Origin: Ascoidea asiatica
Taxonomy: Eukaryota; Ascomycota; Saccharomycetes; Ascoideales; Ascoideaceae
Direction of reading: 5' to 3'
NCBI GenBank assembly: GCA_001600695.1
Contig: BCKQ01000020.1
Coordinates: forward strand, 40,053 to 91,348
Length of the DNA: 51,296 nt
The position numbers and the translations under genes are program-made. Shown in pieces: positions 22,253 to 33,602 of the stretch (its first letter is position 1; each line of letters starts with the position of its first letter). The notes under the pieces were generated by a model. The model saw only the letters and a program-made list of their open reading frames with translations, searched no databases and was not told the origin of the DNA.

Positions 22253-22795
22253 CCAGAAGAATATGAAAAAGAATATGAAGGTGAACAAGATCCAGAAGAA
22301 GATGAAGAAGAATAAGAAGGAGAACAAGAACAAAATAATTATGAAAATTTAAAAAAAAAAAAATTCAAATTCAAACCAAAGCAAGCTATGAAGAAGCCAA
22401 ATAAATCCAATTCAAATTTTAAAGCATCTTCCATTCTATAAACTTCATATAATAATAAATCAAAATCTCATAATCAAAAGGAAAAAGGAAGAACAAATTG
22501 AAAAACTGTCGTTTATGAAGTTGCAGACAGTTCTTCTGGAGATGATCACACTAATTTTAACGATAGTGACGATGCTTCCTTGAAAGAAACCGATTTTGAT
22601 CTTATTGAATCAATTACTAGACCAAATACCAAATAAAAACCTAAAGTTATTCCCAAATCAGTTACTAAAGCTACTCCTAAATCAAACAAAAAATCAATTA
22701 CTAAAGCAAATGCAAAAGGACATACAAAAGAAAATACAACAGGAAATACAAAAGCAAATACAAAAACCAATAAAAAAAAGTAAGATGAAATCCAA

Positions 22796-25424
22796 GGTGT
22801 TCAATAATGAAAGGTTTTAAACTAATATAAAAACGTTCGTTTTCGAACATTCAAACTTTTCTCAATTTAGTTTTATGTTACCAATGGTCCATGTAGATTA
22901 AAAAGTATTTTATAAAAATAGCTAAGAGATTTTTACCTTTTCTGATCCTTTTCAATTTTGTTTATCTGATTTATTTCATTTGAGCAATTCGAACTTATTT
23001 TTAATAATTTTACGTTTTGTTGAACTTCATTTAACATATTTTGACCTATTGTAACATATAATAAATAATTTGAATGGCTTTGTTTTTGATTTAGTTTATT
23101 TTCGTCTATTTTAAATGATTTTAATTCTTTTTAATTAAGTGAGATTCCAATTTAATTAGGTGTAATTGTTTCTGACTTATTGCAATTCTGTTCATTTTGT
23201 TTCTAGATTTTTTGAGCTGCTGATTATGGCAATCTTGCTCAGCATTTGAATTTTAATATCATTTATTTATGAACTTGATGTGCCAGTTAAATAAATAGAC
23301 AGTTCTCAATTTTTCAAATAAATATCACTTTGCTACCTTTTATCAAATAAAAGTCAAAAATATTACAATAGATAATGTTCATTATATTTAGGCTAAATTA
23401 GTTTTTGTGAAAGTTCAGATTTCCGTCGCGTATTAAGAAGCTCCCGGGTTACAAAACAAGTGATCCGGATCCATCAAACTGGTTTTGGTTAAGCCTTTGG
23501 TTTTCTCTATTTTTTTAAAAGTAAAATTGTTGGCTGGTGTTTTTTGCAAAATTTGAAAAATTAAATGTAAAAAACGAACTATGAAATTAGCGACGCAATT
23601 TCATTGTGTTAAATTACAGGTTTTGTGTTGTAAATTCTCAACAATGCGGTGAGGTGACAACACAATTTTCAGATAAACTTAAAATGGGGTCTGTACGCAA
23701 AAATATATGGACGCGGATTCAAATCCTTGGAGTGGTAAAGGGCAAAATCCGTCTATCGAATTTTGTATAATTTTTTGGATTTTTCAAATAATGTATGTGC
23801 AATGCGAATGTCAGAGTTTTCAAAACTTTTGCATTGCTGAAATTTTCCGGGTCTTTGTATGGGAAACTTGAATTTTCCGGAATCCCGCTATACATAACGT
23901 TTTCGCAGAGTAATAAACATCTAATGGGTAGACACATTTGTTCTGAAATATCTCATATTTTTTTTTTTCTTTTCGGACGAAGCTGTAGGAGAGGAATATG
24001 TACAAAAAGTACCAGTTGCGGGTTGCAAGGACGCATTTTAAATGCAATTAAAATCCAACTTCAATTTGTCTGTTATTCATCCATACACTCCATTTCCATC
24101 AATATTCCCCCAACCTATTTTTAACTTTGCTTAATTTGTCGTATCATCCAAACACCATAATTGTGGATCATCTCAGACTAAAGTTTTCTTTTTAATCTAC
24201 TATTTTATCGGTAGTCAATATCGCCAGAACGTCCCTAGTCTAGGTAGGTCAAGCCTGCGGCCTCAAAATACAATATATCAGGTTCCGCGCAAAAACATCT
24301 ATCTCGAAGTTCAATGATGCAGGCTCCTAAATTAGTTTTTCATGCTAATTGGTCCAGCATTTAGTCCTCTGAAGTATATCTCAACTACACATTTTTTTAA
24401 TTGTAATTTTTATTCATTCTATATTAATCAATAAAATTCAATTATGTTTTTCATTATTCCTACAATTATTGCTCTTACTGATTCACAATCGTACCATCAG
24501 ATTCAGCAAATTATTCAATTAGTGATCAAGAAAAATGTACATCGATTCAACAACAACGAGATTCGTATTTCTTATTTCGACAAAATAATCAATTATGTTC
24601 AAAACGTTTTAACCAGATAAGCGAATTTCAATGGCCTCAGAAGATCTACTTAACAGTCAAAAATTAAAAGGGTTCTAGCTTATTGTTTTACCAGTTATAG
24701 GCAACCATAAATTATATATGTGTCTTTTAATGCTAAATTTATTATTACATTTTATAAAAATCAACTTGGATTATTTAATTTTTTATCTCAAGATCCTCTA
24801 TTGCAAAAACTTTATATTAATATATCAAAACATTTTCAAATCAAAGCAAACTTCAGCCTATATATTTAGAAAATCATAAACAACAATAAAATAAGATCTC
24901 TTTGAATAATCTTTTTTTAACAATTCGATTTCCTACTCATATTGAACAATCATCTAGATCAGCAAAATTTTTTTTAGAAATACAAACTATTCTTAAATGA
25001 TTGCCATTTTGATTTTACAATATATTATTTATTCAAAACTTCAATCAAATAGAAACCAAACAGTATTGAATCGATTTAGAAATCAAAACAATAATAATCA
25101 AAGGATCAAAACCTTTTTTATTCATTTAGAACAGACGAATGTCGACTTTATTATTGAATATTACAATTATGTTTTCAATGGAAAAAAGGTACTCCGCCTC
25201 TTGAATTTACTAACAATCTGAAAACAAATATTTATTATAATAAATTTTAAAACAAAATGATTTATCGCATCACCAAAAAAGAAGTTATTACTCCTAATCA
25301 AGTAATTTCCACTTCAATAAAATTAAAAGTAAAACACATGGATATCCTCTTACTAATAAAGCATTTTACAAATTTTCACTAAATACCAATGAAATTTCAT
25401 ATTTTTTACTTTAATCTTCTTTTA
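22796..25424. other. Gene-free DNA with fragments of decayed repeats
   Basis: 22.8-23.4 kb is AT-rich and featureless. 23.4-24.15 kb is more G+C-rich with mirrored short ORFs on both strands and a purine/pyrimidine-rich patch, probably an old repeat. From about 24.4 to 25.4 kb one plus frame gives coding-like scraps (for example IQLVIKKNVHRFNNNEIRIS and TPPLEFTNNLKTNIYYNKF) with many stops. These sit just left of the LTR-like repeat at 25425 and may be the end of its internal region. No motif identifies it. Confidence 0.4.
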
Positions 25425-26015
25425 TGTAGCTAAGACAGCTCTCATAACTGCAAATTTGGCCCTTTTTTAATAGCTGTTAAGTGAGGTCTTTTGAGCACTA
25501 GCAGTATTGAGGGACCTTATAGTTTCGATTAGATTTTGTTTTTGATCGAAAAAAACGTTCAATAGATTTTTTAATTTTTGAATTTTTGTGATGGTTGGTC
25601 AAATTTACTTCTTATGAGATATTCAATATTAGTTTTACCAATTCATTAAATCCAATTTCGTATTTATATGCTATTAATTATCTGGTTTATGTGCTTCTTT
25701 TTTTATTTTAATCATCGAATTTTTGGTTACTATATAAGATAGTAATATTTTTGTTTACTTATGAATTAAAGATATTTTACTTTACTAAAAAATTGTTTAA
25801 ATTTTCACTCTTTATTTTCTATGGTAGAAAATGCTGAATTGCTAGTTTTTACCCAATGATTACTATTTAATCTATTTATTATAATGTTTTCTTTATACTC
25901 ATTTTTTGTGTACAGCCCTTTTAATTGTAATACATAACAATTTTTTAATTTTATTTTTCGCCAACTTTTTGGAAAAGATCAATTGCGTGTAGGCTTAGTC
26001 ATCAAGTCTCACACA
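25425..26015 (+). repeat. LTR-like repeat, family TGTAG (left copy)
   Basis: A segment of about 590 bp starts TGTAGCTAAGACAG and ends ...AGTCTCACACA. It aligns in direct orientation with 37245-37840. Shared blocks in order are TTTGGCCCTTTTTTAAT, ATCATCGAATTTTTGG, ATAAGATAGTAATATT, a TTTTAATTGTAATACATA block, and CAGTCAT/TAGTCATCAA..TCTCACA. Length, TG...CA ends and AT-rich body fit an LTR. Divergence is high, so it is an old copy. Confidence 0.65.
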
Positions 26016-26082
26016 GTATGTATAACCCCGGAACAGGGAGATTCGCTAACTTGAGCGTGAAATAGTACGTAGTTACTACCAT

Positions 26083-26564
26083 TCATTGTATTTCAAACCA
26101 TTGTTTAACTATTCAGCAAAACATAGCTAATTGAAATGATAACCAGTTATCAATTAAAATAACATACATATAAATTATATGAAAAATATGGGAGGTAACT
26201 GCCCTTTTCGTATTCGTAGCAAAAAAGAGCGGGTAGGCGATATTTAGAAAACATTGATAAAACTAGTAATTGGAAGTTGACTTCCCATACGATCGACAAA
26301 AACTTGAATACAGGTATGCTGTAGGAGACTCTAGGTTATTGTAAGAACAAACAAAGAGAATTGAGTACATTCGCGAAGGTCACGGAACTTGGAAGAAAGA
26401 ATAAATAATTTAGAAAGAGAATGTTATGGTTCATTAGAGATGGATAGGGAAGTTCTAAAAACGCACAGGATTGAAGTCGTACAATAATCTATGCTATCTT
26501 AGAAACTCTAAAACTAACATAGACCATTTGGCTCTATACAAATAAATGAATAAAGTTTTTAACA
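26083..26564 (-). repeat. Solo LTR-like repeat, family TGTTAA (minus copy)
   Basis: The reverse complement begins TGTTAAAAACTTTATTCATT at 26564 and matches 8561-9045 along its length, including the TTTCTAAGATAGCATAGATT and GGGCAGTTACCTCCCATAT blocks. The two copies lie about 17 kb apart in inverted orientation. No pol gene of the family is recognisable between them. Confidence 0.7.
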
Positions 26565-26819
26565 CTCGGCATGACAGAGTTCCGCATTATAAATATTAAC
26601 TTATAATACTTTGCAATAATTGCAATGTTCTTGTGTTCTTCCTAGACGGTATTCAGCATCTTTTTTAAAAAGGGAAAAGGTCTTAAAAATTTCTAAAATA
26701 TATTACCAAGTTTGTAGTTATTACCAAGATCTTGATAGGTTGCAATACACATGTATCTCATTACAACTTATATGGCGAAACTGTGTTTGTGTAACACAAG
26801 TACAATTTTTTGCATTTGG

Positions 26820-27110
26820 TGTAACACAAATTTCATTTAATTTTTGGTAATGAAAAATTTAAATATTGAATAATTAAACTAATATAAGAAGATGAAAAAG
26901 AGAATGATATTTATTAGGGAGAATAAGATACAACATATAGAATAAAGGGAATTAATTAACAATAGCAGAAAATTATAATAAATGTCAGAAAAAAAAATCT
27001 TATCGACCATAGTGAATTTCTTCAAAAGTTATCGCTTCTCAAACAAGCCTTGTTGGCACTATTTAACTGATTAAATCCCGTAGGTGTATTTATATATATA
27101 TAACAATCCT
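26820..27110 (+). repeat. Partial LTR-like repeat, family TGT(A/T)ACAC (left copy)
   Basis: From TGTAACACAAATTTCATTTA the sequence aligns with 33603 onwards (TGTTACACAAATCACATTTA), sharing ATGATATTTAT..AG, CATATAGAAT and AATTAATTA blocks for about 180 bases. A TATA-like run follows at about 27088-27105. The 3' boundary is not clear. Confidence 0.45.
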
Positions 27111-27618
27111 GTACTTTTTCTCCTCTAAAGAAAAATCTTCTTCTTCTTCTGTTCCAAACATAAGGACGAATCATTTTTATGAATCAGGAAGAAAGAGCAA
27201 TCTTAACTCTTCATACTAATTCAAATTTCGAACTCAAGAAGTGTGTTACGACACCCTCAGCTGGGTTTCTGAAGGGAAATAAAATTACCATACTAAATCA
27301 AAAAAGTCACGCTGATATTGATCAATTTGGCTTCAGTTTCGTAAAGCTGATATACACCACTGATGCTATTATAGAACGTATTTACATTAATTTACACATA
27401 AATTAGCAGCAATCACAGTCATCTACTTAGATTTAATTAGAAAAAACAATCGAACCAACACACACACAACAAATAGTTATATCAAAAACAATCAATAAAA
27501 ATCTTAAAATCAAGAGTACTAACGTTCATTATAATTAGCCTACTAATAATACTTATAATAATAGCAATATAATCATCATCTTAATCAACTACACGTAATC
27601 ACCATCATAGTTCATAAC
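27111..27618. other. AT-rich DNA with a short open frame
   Basis: An unrecognised 75-residue frame, MNQEERAILTLHTNSNFEL and onward, lies at 27179-27406. It follows the LTR-like repeat at about the distance expected for an internal leader ORF, but it shows no gag-like motif. The rest is simple sequence. Confidence 0.3.
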
Positions 27619-28600
27619 TGTTGGAAATAATAGAGAACTCTATATCCTAGGGTATATATTGGTACTAACACCATAGGTGGTGAAGGTCTAAAAGACACGT
27701 ATCTATAGTAAACGTAAAAGGATTATGTATCATACAATAATGTGTGTACACTATGTATAATTATGATTAGAGATGCATAATTAGGAATAAATATACATAT
27801 TGTTGCATAAAGTTGCATTAAGTTGCATGAATAATACATCAATTTACATGACCTTGCATGAGTCTGTGCACAGGTACACAGATAGTCGTGTATCATGTGA
27901 TATTATAGTCACATCTCATAGGTCATGTGTGCTTACGTCAGATATAACGCAAAAGTTAGAAAAGACCTTGAGATTTGTACCAACCACAGTCGTAGAACCT
28001 TTAAGAGCATATTAAAGATAAGCCAGTCGGTACGAGGAGAATTAAAGAGGAGTTAGGATTTAGCGTCTATCCGGATACAAGATAAATCCGAGAGGTCAAT
28101 CGGATGCAGGCAGGGACGCCTTCTTGATGGCTGGATTGGTTAAGCCTAGTTTCATGTGAGATAAGGTATAGTTCTCACTGCGTATACCGAATTGTCTCGG
28201 AGTAAACAGGAGACTATTGGAGATAGTCCCGTAAGGGATCTATTGCGAGTACGTCTTCGGGATTAAAGATTATTCCCGGAAATTAGTGCGATTATCTACC
28301 CCACTGTAAAATGGGCTCATTGGTTTTACTATGTCAAAATTGAAACGTAAATTTCAATTGATTTCTAATCAAGTTTTCAACCCGTTTTACAAGGTAAACT
28401 TGATTCCCACCCTGATTCTACGAAGGAATCCTGGTACTTTTGGGAATTCCAGAGAGTTCTCGATAGTTCTGCGGGACCCCGTTGGAATCCTGAAATAATA
28501 TAAAAGGCATCGATTTCCTCTTATTTTTTTATATAATTTATTTAGTTTTCTTTGGAGATCATCGATTCGATTAGCACGAGTTAATTGATTAATACATAGT
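27619..28600 (+). repeat. LTR-like repeat, family TGTTGGAAATAAT (plus copy)
   Basis: The first 400 bases (27619-28020) are matched by the reverse complement of 30175-30573, starting TGTTGGAAATAATAGAG here and TGTCTGAAATAATACAC there. Both carry a tract with repeated TTGCAT words and a block that translates alike (HKVALSCM / HKVALTCM), but I regard that as shared repeat sequence rather than a gene. Beyond 28020 the two copies differ. This copy continues to TATAAAAG near 28500. A short ORF starts at ATG 28639 (MNENAQQVAENFSQYQQ) and may be the remains of gag. Confidence 0.55.
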
Positions 28601-29047
28601 TTGTAAGTACGTAAAATTTATATATTAGATTTTGTAAAATGAATGAAAATGCACAACAAGTTGCAGAAAACTTTTCGCAATATCAGCAAGGTTGATAATC
28701 GAGCTGTAATCTAATAGTAAAACTATAAGGCCTGTATAGATGATTATCTCAATAAGCAAAATAAACATATAAGTGGCGCGGGGTTACCCTACCTGGCTCG
28801 TGGGCATAATATGTAGTTAAACCTGTACTGTACCTAAGAGATTTTATGAGGTATCTTCAGTAAAAAAGGTAGGGTAACTAAACAATTTTTGCGGTGTATT
28901 TAGCAAAAATGGGATGTCAATATCAGACTGTTGGTCGGGTATTTACCACAAAGTGGGTTGCCCTTAAAATATGAAATTTTTGAGATTTGTGATGTTTCTG
29001 GTACCATTACGACCAGTATCCTACAAAAATTCAAATTTGTTGATTGA
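28601..29047. other. Decayed internal retrotransposon DNA
   Basis: Between the LTR-like repeat and the copia fragment lie short scraps: the 17-codon ATG frame at 28639, two similar GGTTACCCTACC / GGTAGGGTAACT words in inverted arrangement (about 28783 and 28869), and no open frame of note. It fits a large internal deletion of a retrotransposon. Confidence 0.35.
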
Positions 29048-29764
29048 ACCCCAAGATCTTCTCCTTATTTAAATCTTGATGGGTCCAAAATCACACTTAA
29101 TGATAAAGATAAAAATCTTTATCAACAATTCGTTGGTTCATTACTTTGTCCAGCGACTCATAATCGTCTAGATATTGCTTTTGCTACTCATGAACTAACC
29201 AAAAGTATGTCTTGTCAATCAACAAATGATTTAATTAGGGCTAAGGACCTTCTTAGATACCTTAAAGGATCAAATAACTTTAAGTACAAATTTGAATCAA
29301 TCAACGGCAAAACAATTGATCTTTACCCAAATGCTTCTTATTCTACATACAGTACTGCAGGTTATGTTCTAACATATCGTGGTAATAGGGTATCTTGGAA
29401 GTCATCGACTGTTGGCCCCACCCACCCTTTACCATCTTTTGAAAAAAAAATTATGGGAGCCACAATAGGTGCAGAGATTATCTTTTATTTGATTTTTTTC
29501 ATAAAAGACATTGATCCTGAGATTACACATTATTCACCTTACAATATATTCATTTATAATGCTGGCTTACTCTACAAAATTAACACTTTTGAAAAGGTTA
29601 GTCTTCCGTATCCAAGACACATAACAATTAGGTTAAAACTTCTATATGATATTACAAAGTTTAAGTTATTAAAAGTTTCTCATATTTCTGGTAATAATAA
29701 TCCTGCCGATATGTTTACAAATCCTTGGAAACTTCAAAGCTCCAACACTTTCTTAAAATTTTAA
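29048..29764 (+). pseudogene. Ty1/copia pol 3' fragment (end of RT and RNase H)
   Basis: A 239-codon frame from the TGA at 29045 to TAA 29762 carries the copia hallmarks in order: YQQFVGSLLCPATHNRLDIA (RT-RNase H connection), LLRYLKGSNNFKYKF, GYVLTYRGNRVSWKSS, and at the end VSHISGNNNPADMFTNPW. The RNase H catalytic region is broken by substitution: the expected D-x-D-W is NASY, and the usual TEAE segment is FEKK, so it is not functional even though the frame is open. Integrase, protease and gag are absent. The open frame suggests less decay by stops than in the other relics. Confidence 0.85.
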
Positions 29765-30174
29765 ATTTTTAAAACAACATTACTTTTAGTTTTTATTATG
29801 CCTCAAACTTTTGTTTAACACTCAAATATTTAGTTTCTTGCTACTGCAGACTTTTCTGACTTTAGCCTTACTTTTAAAAATATTTCTTTCCTTTTCGTCC
29901 TATTTTCCATGTCAACTCACGTGGGTTTATATTCATTTTCTTTTTAACTAATAATTTACTAATTTCATTCAGGATTGCCAGGGCATGTCAAGATATTAGT
30001 CTTTCGGGGGCAGGTTACTCATTGTGTCACACAATTGATGACCTTACCCTCTTAGACTGCCACATCCTATTCATCATTTCACCAAGTTTGAATCGTAAAC
30101 TCTTCCTTGATTCTTGATATATAAATACACGAAAATACCTTTATTCTCTCTCCCTCGGGGAAAAAAGATCAAGG
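29765..30174. other. 3' flank of the copia fragment with a polypurine-like tract
   Basis: TCTTTCGGGGGCAGG at about 30000-30014 resembles a polypurine tract that precedes a copia 3' LTR. TGTGTCACACAATTG about 10 bases later could be that LTR's start, but no matching partner was found. One CACGTGGG lies at about 29938. Confidence 0.35.
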
Positions 30175-30573
30175 ACTTCTTTAATCTGAGCTTATATTTT
30201 CCAGTATATCTGCTGCCAATCTCAAGGTGTTTTCAACTGTGTACGATAAACATGACGTACGCACACATATCCTATGTCCTGTCAATGTAGTATCACTTGA
30301 TATACGACTACCTCTGTACCTGTATATAGACTCATGCAAGTTTAAGTAAATTGATCTACTCTTCATGCAAGTTAATGCTACTTTATGCACTGGATGTATA
30401 TTTAGGCCTAATTATGCTCCGTCATGCATAAACGACCATGATGAATGCACGTTATTGTATAATACACGACTCTGTGACGTCTACTCTGGATAAGTGTTTT
30501 TTAAACCTTCACGACCTATAGTGCTAGCAGCGATATATGCCCTAGCGTATAGAGATGTGTATTATTTCAGACA
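30175..30573 (-). repeat. LTR-like repeat, family TGTTGGAAATAAT (minus copy)
   Basis: The reverse complement starts TGTCTGAAATAATACACATC at 30573 and aligns with the first 400 bases of the plus copy at 27619. A TATA-like TATTTATATATC lies downstream in its own orientation (about 30115-30127). The 69-residue minus ORF at 30181-30390 is a product of the repeat and matches the 71-residue plus ORF at 27800-28015. Confidence 0.6.
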
Positions 30574-30731
30574 GATGAGGCTTCGGAAGTATTTGAAATC
30601 ATGAAGTGTTCTTCTACGATTGGTTGTATTTAAGCTTGGGATATAATCCAATATAAACAAGAATTCTCAGCAGGCTGTATAAGGTGAATGGTCTTAACAT
30701 CAGCTAAATTTTCCACCAAATATGATGTCTC

Positions 30732-32118
30732 TCAAAATAAAAGCAGATGAGCTTCAAAGGAGAATCTTTCAACAATCTTTAGAAGTTTATTGTTTTTCTT
30801 CTTATAGTGATTAGTATACGGTGAGGGACTAGAAAATGAATGGAAGTGGGCTGTATTAGAAGGAGCTAAACCAGGATGATGGCGGAAAGCAAAATTCTCA
30901 TTAGGTTTATATCCGATGGCTGGTTCATGGCAATATTCTAATTTCAAATCAGGGTATCGTTTTGTATAAATTAATTTAAAACAATCTTGAAAGGTTTTCT
31001 CGTAGAGGTTATGGAAAAAAAACATGTTTTTGATAAGCTAGAAGGAAGAACATATGTTGAGAAGCATCAGGTAAAATAACCGATTGTAGAAGAATTTACA
31101 ACAGAAGAAGAATTATTAATATTATTATAACTATTATTTTAATTATTATTATTATTCTAAGCTATAATATTATTATCGAAAGAGGTTTCAGACAAAACAG
31201 TGCTTTTCATTGCAGAAGCGTGTACTGAAAGAGTATGCGCCTTATCATTATGATTTGCCAGCCATGAGATACATTTATCATAATTTGAAGATTTATTATC
31301 CTTCGTACCACTATCTAACATCTGAATTCTGTTTCTGGAGTAGTATGGATAATACCTATATAATAATAATAAAATCTTACGAAAGATAAATTTAATGACG
31401 ATTCAATAGCGCCATGTTTCCACGGTTCTTTACTATCAGATGTAACAGGAGAATGAAAAAGTAATTTCTTATTTGGAAAGTTTTCGGAAATTAACCAATC
31501 ATGAAAGTAGTCTTGTTTTAGTTAATAGGAGAATATATCTCAAAATACAATAAAGCAACTTCTTCACTAGAATTGGTAGTGGTTTTTATCATTTCAACTG
31601 ACCGAAAAAAAGTTGAACGAAAAATAACTTCACAGTAAAGTACTTTATTTCCTTGTATATCTTAAAGAAGACAGTAAAAAGCACGAGAGTCCATTTATAA
31701 GCACCATAAAAAGCTCTCCTGTTTTGAGAACTTTATCCAGCAACAATAAAGTCCAACCAGTAAGTTAAACAAATTTGCATTTGAAGAAAGGTATTCATTT
31801 TCAAATAGTTGAATACTTCTTGGAAGTGTTGCAGAATCTGTTTTGTTTAATATTAAATAAAAAAGCTCATATATAGCTTTGCACTAAATCATATTACTAC
31901 TGCTAAGGAACATTTGAGATTTTTACTAACATTATTCTTTGATCAATATCAAATGGTTTAATTAATAGTTCACAAATACTATAAATCATACATTTATCAC
32001 ACTGACCCAGGCCAGGAAAATGTTCCTGAACTCTCACAGAAGTTGTAAAAATCAAAATATTACCATGCATTTTTAAAAATCGAAATATATTTGTTAAATC
32101 GTTAAGAGTTTCTTCCAA
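30732..32118 (-). pseudogene. Frame-conserved, stop-rich relic of an unknown minus-strand gene
   Basis: From ATG 32118 the minus strand keeps one frame for about 260 codons (to about 31340) in spite of about 14 stops. The 5' part is stop-free for 71 codons: NDLTNIFRFLKMHGNILIF, then VQEHFPGLGQCDKCMIYSIC. Later pieces are LTGWTLLLLDKVLKTGELFM and DYFHDWLISENFPNKKLLF. After a frame change the reading continues with SWLANHNDKAHTLSVHAS and an Asn-rich stretch from AAT repeats (31110-31160). The last part is a clean 97-codon frame at 30732-31025 with PAIGYKPNENFAFRHHPGL. Several stops occur in runs with a remaining CAG, as if a poly-Gln tract had lost its C's. No domain is recognised. Confidence 0.5.
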
Positions 32119-33602
32119 TAAACAAAATTACTAAACGTTATAAGCACAATCATAATCATTTTGACTTGAAAAAATGAATCCAAATACAATGTTATAAAAA
32201 TAACTAAACATTTCTTTTATACAACATTTAAATCACCTTAATGAACTACTATAATAGTTTAATAATCTATAAATTTAAATTAGAATTATATCTAAAATTC
32301 AACAAAAAATGTTTTATTTTTTTTTTAACAAAAAATATATGCTGAAGTACTTTACATTGAACAAACAAAATTTAATCTTTGAAATTGAAACAATTTTAAA
32401 GTAACTTTAAATTTTTTTAATAGGTATTTTTACTCTATTAGTTCTTAAAGAAAACAATAACCAAATAAGTTAAGCAAGTATAGAGAGATATTCATAATTT
32501 TGTTTTAGCCCTCATATCCGATCTATTGTTTCACTGACATTAGCTTCTTTTTCCTAATTCTAATTTACCCGAGTCGCAAAATAGAAAGGTTCGCAGAAAC
32601 AATAAAGAAGTTTGATCAATACATGGAAGAACTTAAGCCGACGACACCAAAAATTCTTTGTAAATTAGAACCAGCATTACCTCCAAATTCTTGAAAGACT
32701 ATTAAATTTAATTTGTTGTAGTTATGTTCTAAGCATTTAGGTCCATTTGGAGAAGCTATTGAAGATTATTGATCACCTTTTGGAAAATGTTCTCGTTCGA
32801 TCTAAAATGAACCCTTATTAGGTGAATTCATTTTACTAACTAGATTTCTAATAAGTTGCAGTTTAATTAAAGACTGACTTCATATTGTATATGCTTTTTA
32901 ACCGGTAAATAAGCTGTGATTTCTTTTATTAATATAGAAAAACTATGGTATAGAAAGAAAGGGTTGGTTAATAAACTGAAAGAGAGAAACCACAAAAAAG
33001 AGATAATTGATATTTGGACGGAAAACAACGGGCAGGTCCAAAGGAAGGCGACACTGACATTATAGGGAAAGATAAACCAAAACAATATAAATTTCCATAA
33101 AAATAAACTGTTTACTAGGTGAGTCTAAAAGAGATGTCAATGATGTAGGCTCTAACTACCTTGCCTAATCATTTTACAGTAAAAACAAATTTCTCTAACC
33201 AGCTGTGATAGCAGAGTGATCCAAGACCTTTAAGTTATATACGCAGAAACCGGATTAGCTAGTAGAACTCCACTTGAATTGTCCCAATTAGAATTGCTCT
33301 GCTATCCCTGAGCTTTGATGAGTTCAAGTGGTAATTGTACCTTCTTGTTTCCTGAGAAAGTTCGTGGTGAACAACAATAATTCTGCCGCCAGTAAAGAAC
33401 TTGCAAATCAATAATCAAATACCTGGACGGTGCCCGCATATATGTAAAAAGGTAAACTTTCTTAAAAAAATACTTAAATCGTTACGAACTTTACACTTAT
33501 TATAAAGTTCTTAATTAGAAGGTCCAACAGAAATATGTAAAGACGGCTGAAATCGCGAACAGGGACTAATGTACCAGGACCACAAAATCTGTTACATTTT
33601 TA
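32119..33602. other. Gene-free DNA with an inverted 10-bp pair
   Basis: Mostly AT-rich with short frames on either strand. GATAGCAGAG (about 33208) and CTCTGCTATC (about 33297) are exact inverted copies about 80 bases apart, and the left one runs into a tRNA A-box-like word. No transposase or known repeat is seen. Confidence 0.4.

Larger units (their letters stand above)
18455..22795 (+). pseudogene. 4.3-kb relic of a large acidic protein of unknown family
   Basis: Collinear plus-strand segments read as one long protein. From ATG 18455 an acidic N-terminus (EEGSDEEGSDEEDADDRDD) is followed by a dense aromatic/basic block (RFYLVNWWDRKGRFFYPLA, about 19040-19100) and a helical charged region to 19672. 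A Tyr/Asn/Asp repeat follows at 19730-19915. Further segments lie at 20206-20526, 20516-20690, 20649-21235, 21320-21602 and 21590-22020, then a Glu/Lys-rich part with a GAA repeat, and a Lys/Thr/Asn tail to about 22790. In-frame stops include TAA 18650, TAG 18929, TAA 20847, TAA 21084, TAA 21150 and TAG 21772, and there are about nine frame changes. The 66-residue ORF at 21342 is a shadow; the coding frame there is the one reading EQYQESIAKYLSLLQKLPDL. The family is unknown; it could be a transposon's second gene or a decayed nuclear protein. Confidence 0.6.

Noticed and set aside
22029-22333. Poly-Lys plus ORF and Phe-rich minus ORF
   Set aside because: Both arise from the GAA microsatellite; the plus one is only a frame segment of the larger relic.
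4185-22795. Reassigned genetic code (TAA/TAG as Gln)
   Set aside because: The GIT1-like, J-domain and C2H2 genes end at normal TAA codons and use CAA for Gln; the relics also contain TGA stops and frame changes. Decay explains the pattern better.
27800-30390. Two similar small proteins (HKVAL...) on opposite strands
   Set aside because: They coincide with matching LTR-like repeats, so the similarity comes from repeat DNA, and the conserved part is not limited to the frame.
30732-32118. Very short intron (about 25 bases, GTAAG...TATAG near 31380) in the minus-strand relic
   Set aside because: Too short for a yeast intron, and splicing does not join the two protein-like frames.
33212-33230. 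CAGAGTGATCCAAGACC as left end of the hAT element
   Set aside because: No inverted match was found to the right of the relic and no 8-bp duplication.
33208-33306. tRNA-like gene at the inverted GATAGCAGAG/CTCTGCTATC pair
   Set aside because: An A-box-like word is present but there is no B box and no cloverleaf with a usable anticodon.
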